Assembly (NCBI GenBank): GCA_028673005.1
Contig: CM054113.1
Location: 170,083,837-170,147,836, forward strand
From: Tanypteryx hageni
Taxonomy: Eukaryota; Arthropoda; Insecta; Odonata; Petaluridae
Direction of reading: 5' to 3'
Length of the DNA: 64,000 bases
Of this stretch, positions 56,144 through 64,000 are shown piece after piece. A program made the translations under genes and the position numbers. The notes beneath the pieces were generated by a model. The model had not been told where the DNA came from and did no database searches. It saw nothing but the letters and a program-made list of their open reading frames with translations. Numbering within the stretch: position 1 is the first letter of the stretch; each line of letters opens with the position of its first letter.

Positions 56144-56199
<56 letters not shown>
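56144..56199. repeat. (TA)n microsatellite
   Basis: About 28 TA units directly after the end of an AT-rich repeat copy. Confidence 0.97.
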
Positions 56200-56201
<2 letters not shown>

Positions 56202-57369
56202 TCCTTCAGAAACAACTATTTATAATAGATACTAGTGAGATGCCCGTTGAAATTCAACAGGAAAGTCTTTTGTGAACAAATATACCTTGACTTTCTTTGA
56301 ATGGCAATAAAACAAACTCACGTTCTTTTAGGCGTTCGTCGTTTCAACTCCTACGATGATTCTAAGTACCTTATTTTAATATGTGAATGATTAATGTTAT
56401 ACATTCAAATGTATTCCCTCTCGTAAATAACGTAACGAATGTTGTTTACATAGGCTGCTATAAAAAGAATTTCTCTCTCTCTGTCGTACTAATTGTAAGA
56501 GCATTCAAAGCACGCTTTCACCCATAAGAATTGAAATAACAATAGGATTTCGAGGTTTCTCAATGTAATTGGTAACATCCCAATTAAATGCCAAGATTTC
56601 CCCAAAATGTGTGATTTAAACGTTTAACATGAGAAATTTCGAACTTTATGCGGAAAAAGATGAACAAAATAACAAACGTCATAGGTATTTCCTTAAAATG
56701 AGCTGAATCCGAAGATCATAGGCTAATTTTTTCCAATTTAGATCTCAAAAAGAATAAAAGCCTGCAAATCAAAAAGTCGATTTTTACGTGTTATCATATG
56801 GGAAAAAAGAAATGCCTAACTCGGAGTCGAACCTAGGACTTTTTTTGAGATTTCATTTCATCATCATCTTACAATATGTAAATAGATCATTCCTGACAAA
56901 TATCAAAAATGTATCTCGTTTCATTATCGAGTTATTCGCATTTTTATATCGTGACAGAGGGAGCCACAAAGGGACAGAAGTAGTCTTTTATTATTGTTAG
57001 ATATATATATACGAGGTGTCGGTGCTTGCATACTACAAGCGCTTTAAAAAATCACCATACACCTAGATCTAAACTCGTAAATAAATCAACGCGATCTCCA
57101 GGGCAACAGCACTTCAGTCACGTAGAGCCTATATGTATTAACTAATAAATTTCATGAGTAATAGCAGTATATTTATAATTTTCCGTGAAATTAAGGCAAC
57201 AATCTGTAATTTACAAATTATCTGGCAATCGGCTCGTGTCCAAGTTTTCGTATTTCAAGTCCAGTGACTCAGATCGCACTGCATGAGCAATAAGGATAAC
57301 ACAAGCCAACAAAATTAAATTTTTTTCTTTGTGCCGGAAAACTGAGAACTGATTTTGGATATATTTGAT
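56200..57369. other. AT-rich spacer, no gene seen
   Basis: GAGTCGAACCTAGGAC at 56824-56839 resembles a reversed pol III B-box without a clear partner. No coding motif recognised. Confidence 0.4.
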
Positions 57370-59670
57370 GTGCTGATTCCAAAAATACCTGGCTTTTTTT
57401 CGTAGCAGCTCTAGTTTTTGAGATACAGGCTAATTGATTTTCGTTTTAATAACAGGCACAAATAATGAAATAATGGTATCTTTACAGGAAACGTGGTACC
57501 TAAAACTAGATTATATAATTAGGCAATTAGTGTTACTTGGTATTCCCGATGACCGTAAAACTTCGACCTTTTATACCTGCCTAACCCCCACTCCTCCACC
57601 ACGAACTCATCCGCCCATATTACCTCGTGTCTAGCACTGCCGTACCCGGTTCAGTTTACGATTGTGTTTACGTAGTTGCAGTTGTGCTTTCAGTTTGTTT
57701 TTGTTTTCGGCGTTCTTTAGTCATAAAACAGTTAATTAAAACCATGGCATCCACAAGCAGACGTAGCTGTGTGAATCACCCCGACGTTTTTTGTTACGTA
57801 TGTGGCGAATACACTTTGAAAGAAAGCAGAAAACCTATTTCTTACTTTGTGAAACGGTGTTATCTTGCTTATTTCGGCGTCCACTTGGGAGACCAGGATA
57901 AAGCTTGGGCTACACATTTGGTGTGTAAAACGTGCGTTGAACATTTGCGACAGTGAACAATTGGAAAGAGAAAGTGCCTAAAGTTTGGAGTACCAATGGT
58001 TTGGAGGGAACCGAGGAACCATTACGATGACTGCTATTTTTGTATCGTAAATATCAAAGGCATTAATCGGAACAATAGACAGAAATGGACATATCCTGAT
58101 CTTAATTCAGCAAAAAGACCGGTACCGGATTCCGACGAAATCCCCATTCCATCATTCAGCAGTCTGCCTAGACTCTCGGAAGACGAAACCGAACCATCAA
58201 TGTCTGATGAAGGTGAATATGTGCGATCAGACAACAATAGCTATCGTGATCACTATAGTGATTTTGAAGCAGATTCAGACAAGCCCCAACGTTTCAATCA
58301 ACAAGAACTGAACGATCTCAGTAGAGACCTGAACCTCTCCAAGGAGTCTTCAGAATTACTTGCCTCCAGATTAAAAGAAAAGAATCTGCTTAATCCGGGC
58401 ACTAATATTACATTTTATCGTAAAAGAGAAAAGGATCTGCTGCCCTTTTTCTCTCAGGAAAATAACCTAGTATTCTGTAATGATATAATAAGACTCTTAG
58501 AAGCAATGGGTTTATCAGAATACACATCAGACGAATGGCGTCTTTTTATTGATAGCTCAAAACGTAGTTTAAAATGTGTTCTTTTGAACAGATATGGCGC
58601 AATACCCATTGGTCATTCTACCACCTTGAAAGAGGAATACGAGACAATATCACTAGTCCTGAAAAAAATTAAGTATGAAGAACATCAGTGGGTGATTTGT
58701 GTCGATCTAAAAATGGTAAACTTCCTCCTTGGACAGCATAGTGGATACACAAAATATCCTTGTTTTTTATGTTTTTGGGACAGCAGAGCTAAGGATCAGC
58801 ACTGAGTTAACAAAAATTGACCCCTAAGAAACGTCATGGTTCCAGGAAAAGAAAACGTAATCAACGAACCTTTGGTTGCGAGAGAGAAAATCATATTTCC
58901 ACATTTGCATATCAAGTTGGGACTTATGAAGCAATTTGTGAAGGCGTTAAATCGAGATGGACTTTGCTTTGGGTACTTAATACGTAAATTTCCTGGGATT
59001 AGCATGGAAAAACTGAAAGCAGGCATATTAGATGGCCCTCAGATAAGACAGCTTATAAAAGATCCACAATTTACCGCAGCAATGAACGAGATTGAATCTA
59101 ATGCTTGGTGCTCATTTGTTAAAGTAGTACAAAATTTTCTTGGCAATCATAAAGCAGAGAATTACACAGAATTAGTGGAAAATATGCTTTCTAAATTTAA
59201 TATTCTCGGTTGCAACATGAGCATAAAACTTCACTACCTCCACAACCACTTAGATCGATTCCCACAAAACCTAGGTGATTACATTGAAGAACAGGAGGAA
59301 AGATTTCATCAGGACATTAAGACGATGGAAGAACGATATCAAGGAAGATGGGATACCCACATGATGGCCGACTACTGTTGGAGTCTGCAGCGAGACTGTC
59401 CTACTAAACTCCATGCTAGAAAATCGTATAAATGAAAATTTTTAAGTGATAAGCCATGAATGTATATTTATCTACTTTGTGAATTAAATACCTTACTTTG
59501 TATTCTTTGTTTTTTAATGAGCCTTTGTCGCAAATACTAATACTTATAACCTGAAATGTACATGAGTTAAAAAAAGATGATTTTTTTCTAAAAGAGGTCA
59601 ATATAGCGTACCTCAAAAACTAGATCTGATAGACTAAATCTGACAGTTGTTTTGGATTCTAAGATTATGG
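57370..59670 (+). mobile_element. Candidate unclassified DNA transposon around a transposase-like ORF
   Basis: A single large reading frame (57744-59435) is flanked by inverted repeats. AGCTCTAGTTTTTGAGATAC (57407-57426) and GTACCTCAAAAACTAGATCT (59608-59627) are inverted matches at 18 of 20 bases. Looser matches on their outer sides both contain ATTCCAAAA / TTTTGGATT-type words. True tips and target duplication were not found, so the boundaries are minimum estimates. The element sits within the AT-rich repeat region. Confidence 0.55.
57744..59435 (+). pseudogene. Uncharacterised arthropod repeat protein with possible DDE core; three in-frame TGA
   Basis: Start chosen at ATG 57744 (MASTSRRSCVNHPDVFCYVC); 563 codons to TAA at 59433. 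One frame throughout, with TGA at 57954, 58803 and 58818. CxxC pairs occur at FCYVC (residue about 17), LVCKTC (about 61), DCYFC (about 94) and PCFLC (about 338), suggesting zinc binding. Residues about 82-95 read VPMVWREPRNHYDDC; about 120-190 is an acidic Ser-rich linker. LFIDSSKRSLKCVLL (Asp about 270), WVICVDLKMVNFLLG (Asp about 321) and EEQEERFHQDIKTMEERYQG (about 518-535) could be an RNase-H-like DDE/D triad; this is inference. I recognise the family as a widespread uncharacterised repeat protein but cannot name a superfamily. Confidence 0.7.
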
Positions 59671-60376
59671 CATCATCATCCATGCCTTTAGCACATATTG
59701 GGATAAAAACAATCGCGAAATAGGTATGACGCCATTATATTTAACAATTTAAAAGAGTTCAAATTTCTCGAAAAACTACGAAACACAACATTAAAATACT
59801 TTTCACGTTTTACCATCACTGCTTTCAGGGTTGCTTCTATTATTGTGATCCCTTATAGCCCTGGAGAAAAACAAACCTATTCGCTCTTTCCTACAGTTGA
59901 TAACCTAAGTTTAATCGTCATGTTTGTGCTTTCAGTAGTACATGAGAACCGTGAAGGCCAACCATGAACGTCGAAAACTTCGGTTCCGATTAAAGCCAAG
60001 GGAAAGGTAATTTTATTATAAATTGTGTCATTTTTATAACATTAATAATTTTATTCTTTTAAATATTGGACAAGCGATTTTGAGCACGCTCTAAGTTCTA
60101 ATATGTTTTAATTCGCTGTAATTTACTGACAGCAATTAATGTAACGTTGCCACCTGGCATGTAGCCAAACTGCAACTGTTTTTAGTAAATAAGTCTATGA
60201 TACCCTCAATCACAGTGCGTGATGCAAAGAGTAAAATCTTACATATTAACGGAAGAAAATACTGGTGATGATGTTTTCATAATATGCATGATATTGAAAA
60301 TTAGAATAAGTTAACTTATATGCTTAAGGGAACAAACTTGACGTTAATTCGATTAAAGAAAAATGAAAAAAAAAAT
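59671..60376. other. AT-rich spacer, no gene seen
   Basis: No feature recognised. Confidence 0.4.
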
Positions 60377-60554
60377 TCCGTAACTCGAATTTTCTTTAAC
60401 TCGAATAATTTTTGCTTTCCTTTGAGACTCGAGTTACAGAAGTTCCACTGTATATATACAAATATTTGAAAATATATTTCCATAACTTGAACTTTCTATT
60501 ACTTAAATAATTATTACTTTTCCTTGAGGTTCGAGTTATGGAAGTTCAATTGTA
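60377..60554. repeat. Duplicated hairpin unit (period about 101 bp)
   Basis: Two units (60377-60453, 60478-60554) each begin TTCC(G/A)TAACT(C/T)GAA and end GAGTTA(C/T)(A/G)GAAGTTC, so each unit is itself an inverted repeat built from the word TCGAGTTACGGAA. Confidence 0.85.
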
Positions 60555-60589
60555 AATCGTTATAACGGCATTAATTTCCATTAAAAGCA

Positions 60590-61040
60590 TTAAATCACTG
60601 CAATCGTAACGTATAATATCAGATCCTTTTAAAAGCATTAAGGTCGTTGCCATAGTACATATTTAAAATATTTCATTATTGAAAAGGAGAAAAAATTCAC
60701 ATTTTTTCCGATTAAACGCAAATATTTACGCTAATTCGGGGCGTATTTAAATTCTACCTTCAAATATTAAGAACTTCGTTTTTTCACATAGACAACTACT
60801 CTTTTCGCGAATTCGAATCCGAATTAAAAGTAATTTAAAAATGCATTTTTAGAAAGCCTTGCACTGAATCCCAAGCTTTTCTTATGGAGTATTAAAATGG
60901 AAAATTGGGGTTAAAAAGACCCCTTAAATATAAAATATTTTGTGATTTTCGATTTTTCTTATCGGTTGTATCACTCGACCTACCTAAATGCCAAATTTCA
61001 CGATTTCTAGCCCTTCTATGAGTACCTAAGTGTTTTGCGT
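60590..61040. repeat. Second copy of the AT-rich dispersed repeat
   Basis: Matches 55700-56143 in order: AAAAGCATT..GTTGCCATAG, TTTTTCCGATTAAA, AATTCGG.GCG.ATTT, CTTTTCTTATGGA.TAT, AATGGAA.ATTGGGGT, CGATTTTTCTTATCGGTTGT, GCCAAATTTCA, GAGTACCTAAG. Divergence is moderate with small gaps. Confidence 0.78.
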
Positions 61041-61072
61041 CATGAGTGAGTGAGGTACAAGTAGCTATATTA

Positions 61073-61976
61073 TGGGTGTCCCAAAAGTCCTTGCTCAGTT
61101 TTAAATTTTAATAACTTAATAACATTCCAAAAACAACAGTGCACAGAATTCTAAAAGCGAATATCCATAGACATGCTTCAAATGTTACAAGAAGAAGACT
61201 ACCATTCAAGGTTGGATTTCTGTCAACAGATGAATTCAAAAATTGAAAATTCCCGTGAGATTCTTGACAAGTTGACCTTTTCTGATGAAGCAACTTCCCA
61301 CGTTAGTGGCAAGGTTAACCGCCACAATTGCCGGACTTGGGGTACAGAAAAGCCTCAGGAAGTCTGGCAACATGAAAGAGACTCCCCAAAGGTCAATGTT
61401 TGGTGGACCCTCAGGAAGTCTTGCATTATCGGTCCTTTCTTTTTTGAAGAGACAACAGTCAATGGTGAATCTTACCTTTCAATGTTGCAGAATTTCTTCA
61501 TCCCTGAACTAGAGAGGTTAAATGTTTTAAATTACACCATCTTTCAGCAAGATGGGGCACCCTGCCCTTATGCTTTGCGTGTGCGGCAGTTTCTGAATGA
61601 CACTTTCTCAGACAGGTGGATCGGTAGAGGAGGGCCTCTTGCTTGGCCATCACCTGCTCTAACGCCAATGGACGTTTTTTGTGGGGTCACGTCAAAACAG
61701 TTGTCTATTCATCAAAACCTCGTTCTTTGGATGAGCATAGGGTTAGTATTACAAATGCAATCCGTGCAATCATTGAGCAGCAGCTGAGGAATGTTTTCAC
61801 CGAGTTGAACGATGTATCACAGATGATGGCGGTTATGTTGAAGTTTAAGAATAAAATCTGCACTGTTTTAAAACTTCAATAATTAAGCTTTCAAATGTTG
61901 TTTATTGTAAGTTTGTAACATTTATACATCTTAAGTTATTAAAATTTAAAACTGCGCAAGGACTTTTGGGACACCC
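61073..61976 (+). mobile_element. Tc1/mariner-superfamily element with 46-bp terminal repeats, internally deleted
   Basis: The left end GGGTGTCCCAAAAGTCCTTG (from 61074) and the right end, reverse-complemented, GGGTGTCCCAAAAGTCCTTG (from 61976) remain paired for about 46 bases with one mismatch. TA lies outside both (61071-61072 and 61977-61978), the standard target duplication of IS630-Tc1-mariner elements. The body holds the catalytic part of a transposase. At about 900 bp it is shorter than full elements because the N-terminal DNA-binding region is missing just inside the left repeat. Confidence 0.93.
61125..61882 (+). pseudogene. Tc1/mariner-like transposase, catalytic part, frameshifted
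   Basis: TVHRIL-like residues (61128-61150) are the last trace of the helix-turn-helix region. The main frame (61173 on) has LTFSDEATSHVSGKVN with the first Asp, VNVWWTLRKSCIIGPFFFE, and FQQDGAPCPYALRVRQFLND with the second Asp. RWIGRGGPLAWPSPALTPMD then carries the third Asp, about 39 residues after the second, larger than the 34 of mariner and Tc1. Around 61675-61690 the frame shifts and the ending continues in the frame of 61643-61882 (WGHVKTVVYSSKP to KICTVLKLQ). The frameshift and missing N-terminus make it inactive. Confidence 0.85.
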
Positions 61977-61978
61977 TA

Positions 61979-62093
61979 GATAAACCATATCGCAATGATC
62001 CGATAAATAGGACGACGGATAGGAGGCGAGAATCTAGGAAAAAGGAGATTTTCATCAATGAAAATAATTGAAAGCAATGTGTTTTTTATTTGA
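61979..62093. other. Short spacer
   Basis: No feature recognised between the Tc1/mariner element and the next repeat copy. Confidence 0.5.
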
Positions 62094-62285
62094 TACGGTA
62101 TACCGAGTTTCAAAATTATGACACTACCATATGTATACGTCGTTGGTTGAAATCAATTCTCTATTAAAATGCATTAAATTGATGCTATTACAATACAGAT
62201 TAACGATTCCCATTTAAAAGCATTATAGGTACTCGTTGCCATGGTAGGTATTTGAAAATTTTCACTGTGGAAAATCTCCTTTTTA
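62094..62285. repeat. Third copy (left part) of the AT-rich dispersed repeat
   Basis: Matches 55628-55800: TTCAAAATTATGACAC, CCATATGTATACGTC, TTGGTTGAAATCAAT, CTCTATTAAAATGCATTAAA, GATTCCCATTTAAAAGCATT and GTTGCCATGGTAG. Homology stops near 62285 and resumes near 63905. Confidence 0.75.
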
Positions 62286-62995
62286 AAGCTGATTTTCAAA
62301 GAAAACAGCCTTATGAAATGGTCCTGTCTGTGTGTATATGTGTGCCCCCTACTAACAACTTTTACATCATTGAACTGATTTTCATGAAACTTGGTATGAG
62401 ATGGTATTATGGTATGTTGTACAAATCTTATATAAATATTTAATTAATTAATTAAATTGAAATTCGTTCAGCCAATTCATTCCAAATCCATAATTACTGA
62501 AAGAGTTTAATTTGTAATTGTGGCACCCCTGTTTGGCTGATTCGGTTTAAATATACTGATATGGTTTTGTATATATGTGTATATTATAATTATATAATTT
62601 GGTTAAAATTGATGTGGGCAGTTCAACACAAATACGTGTAAAAGAAATTTTTTATTCCTTGTACTGTGGCAGCCCTACATTCTATATTAATACTAAACAT
62701 CTTTATTTTGTTATTTTATGCTGCATGCCTCCTTTATACAAAATTTCGTTGAAATCGGTTAGGCCAATTCCTTCCAAATTCATAATTACCGAAACGTTTA
62801 ACATTGTAATTTTGGCGCCCCTGCTGAGACGATCCAGTCCAAATATATCATTTTCGTCATTAATTTATGTGAAGATTCTATGTACAAAATTTAATTGAAA
62901 TCGGTTAATTCATGAAAAAATATTAAGGGCACCCACCCAGAACCACACCACCACACACGCGGACACCGAGGCGATCTCATAAGACTACTTTCCAT
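62286..62995. other. AT-rich insert with recurring GAAATCGGTTA phrases
   Basis: AATTCGTTCAGCCAATTCAT (62461-62480), GTTGAAATCGGTTAGGCCAA (62749-62768) and TTGAAATCGGTTAATTCAT (62894-62912) are variants of one phrase, so this stretch is itself internally repetitive. No coding motif. Confidence 0.5.
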
Positions 62996-63605
62996 TTTTA
63001 CTTTCTCCATATACGAAGTATAGAGAAAGTATTGTTTTCATGAAAAAATCGAATTCGAGATTTCAACGGAAATACATGTTTTAAGGTCCCCTGAACACGT
63101 TTCGACTATTTTCTAGATGTCTGTCTGTCTGTATGTGATAAATTTTTGTGGGCGCTCTAACTGAAAAACTATTAATCAAGTCAACGCAAAATTTTATATT
63201 TACATTTTTTGAAAAGTTAGAAGATCTGATTAGTTTTTGGTAAAAATCGGTCGACCGGAAGTGGGTGTTTACTCTTGTCATTTATCCGTTATTTTGAAAT
63301 ATTTGCTTTAATATTTGATAAATGTAAAAATGTACTGGATTAAAAGTTGTAGGAAGTTTTATTTTCTACAACCTTTGTTTGATACATTTTTCCATACAAT
63401 GCATTGTTTAAGAGATATCTTATATTTTTAGCTGCCACCACCACGCCACCTACCGAAGACTATTGTTAACAATTGACGCTTAGTTACGTCTTAGTAACGC
63501 TCCTTTTTATTTTCTTAATTGTCAACCGGAAGTAAATATTGACAACGATCCCAGAGCTAACAACATGTAATTTGCCATATAAATATGGAGAAAGTCATGT
63601 GTTGC
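62996..63605. repeat. Element bounded by inverted ACTTTCTCCAT words
   Basis: TACTTTCTCCATATACGAAG (62999-63018) opens the block, with GTATAGAGAAAGTATTG just after it forming a small hairpin. ATATGGAGAAAGTCATG (63583-63599) closes it as an inverted match. Inside are TGTCTGTCTGTCTGTATGTG (63117-63136) and CGGAAGT words. It could be a short foldback or MITE; no target duplication was identified. Confidence 0.5.
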
Positions 63606-63904
63606 CCACATCAGTTTATTTGGAAAGTATGCTAAAATAAATACGGGGAACTAAGTTCAAAGTGAATTACGACTTTCTCGTTTGATTATATTGCAATCGG
63701 CTAATTCTTCGATAAAAACGTACTGATTTATATAATTATCTTATTTTATTTGCCCTCGTGTCGTCAAATGTACATCATATTTCATGAACATCCACCCAGT
63801 AGTTTAGCAGATGAAACATCCGGACGGACGGAAGGATAGACGGACGGACACGCCCAGATCATAAGGCATACTTTGTTTACTTTTTGTAAAGGACGCCTAA
63901 AAAG
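63606..63904. other. AT-rich sequence ending in (GGAC)n-like run
   Basis: CGGACGGACGGAAGGATAGACGGACGGACA lies near 63822-63851. This closes the insert that splits the AT-rich repeat copy. Nothing coding. Confidence 0.5.
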
Positions 63905-64000
63905 AAATTTTTACAACAATTCGGCACCGATTTGAATTTAGTTTTCAAAAATAAAAAACCTTATTCCCTCAGCTATAGAAGTTTCCTCCTCGAGTTTCTA
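63905..64000. repeat. Third copy (right part) of the AT-rich dispersed repeat
   Basis: CAATTCGGCACCGATTTGAA, then AAAAATAA.AAACCT and CGAGTTTCTA, match 55842-55930 closely and run to the window end. Confidence 0.78.

Noticed and set aside
57954..58820. Selenocysteine or stop readthrough at the three TGA codons
   Set aside because: At least one falls where Trp is expected, two are 15 bases apart, and no downstream selenocysteine element was seen; ordinary decay is simpler.
1..64000. Integrated viral genes
   Set aside because: No capsid, integrase of retroviral type, envelope-like or viral polymerase motif was recognised; all polymerases are of LINE type.
1..64000. Host protein-coding exons
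   Set aside because: No conserved domain outside mobile elements was recognised; short exons cannot be excluded by eye.

Overview
This window reads as intergenic or intronic DNA from an animal nuclear genome, most likely an arthropod and probably an insect. The evidence is the mix of mobile elements (RTE-like and CR1/Jockey-like LINEs, several hAT lineages, piggyBac, Mutator-like, Tc1/mariner and tRNA-derived SINE-like heads), long (TA)n and (CT)n/(GA)n tracts, and the absence of operons. I found no exon of a host protein-coding gene. Every convincing coding stretch belongs to a mobile element, and every one carries at least one break.

Layout. 1-1.9 kb: reverse-strand RTE-like LINE ending at a (TA)n array. 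2-24 kb: AT-rich spacer punctuated by GC-richer polypurine/polypyrimidine islands (about 4.3, 5.7-6.9, 9.2-10.2, 11.2-12.0, 13.6-14.8 and 22.4-23.9 kb), SINE-like units (8.4 and 14.8 kb), a piggyBac remnant (12.4-13.0 kb), a 1.6 kb element with 8-bp target duplications that holds a second, 301-bp element (17.3-18.9 kb), a Mutator-like transposase scrap (20.6 kb), a 5'-truncated LINE tail (21.1-21.4 kb) and a 33-bp minisatellite (21.5 kb). 24.6-27.85 kb: CR1/Jockey-like LINE. 29.7-32.3 kb: hAT of the ZMYM1/DUF4371 type. 35.9 kb: tRNA-Lys-like sequence. 36.5-37.8 kb: the largest purine tract. 38.9-40.4 kb: non-autonomous hAT with perfect target duplication. 40.6-42.55 kb: second RTE-like copy split by a 909-bp hAT. 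42.9-44.4 kb: another hAT transposase pseudogene. 46.6-50.0 kb: complete hAT of the ZBED5/FAM200 type, followed 160 bp later by a 317-bp MITE with nearly the same ends. 51.4 kb: long imperfect hairpin. 52.6-53.5 kb: purine/pyrimidine island. 54.05-54.64 kb: compound array alternating TA runs with a hairpin motif. 54.65-64 kb: AT-rich dispersed repeats surrounding an unclassified transposase-like ORF (57.7-59.4 kb) and a Tc1/mariner-like element with 46-bp terminal inverted repeats (61.1-62.0 kb).

How the parts relate. Insertion order can be read in several places: RTE-like copy 2 is older than the hAT inside it; the 1.6 kb element is older than its internal 301-bp element; the ZBED5-type hAT is older than the (TATC)n-tailed fragment that broke its reading frame. 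Three hAT end-types occur: CAGGGCCGG, CAGNGGCGTAC and CAGTGNTTCTCAA. Only the last has a local, recently coding source element. The least described item is the 57.7-59.4 kb ORF. It has one reading frame broken only by three TGA codons, four CxxC pairs, a possible DDE/D arrangement, and flanking inverted repeats.

All functional calls are by eye from motifs. No database or alignment program was run.
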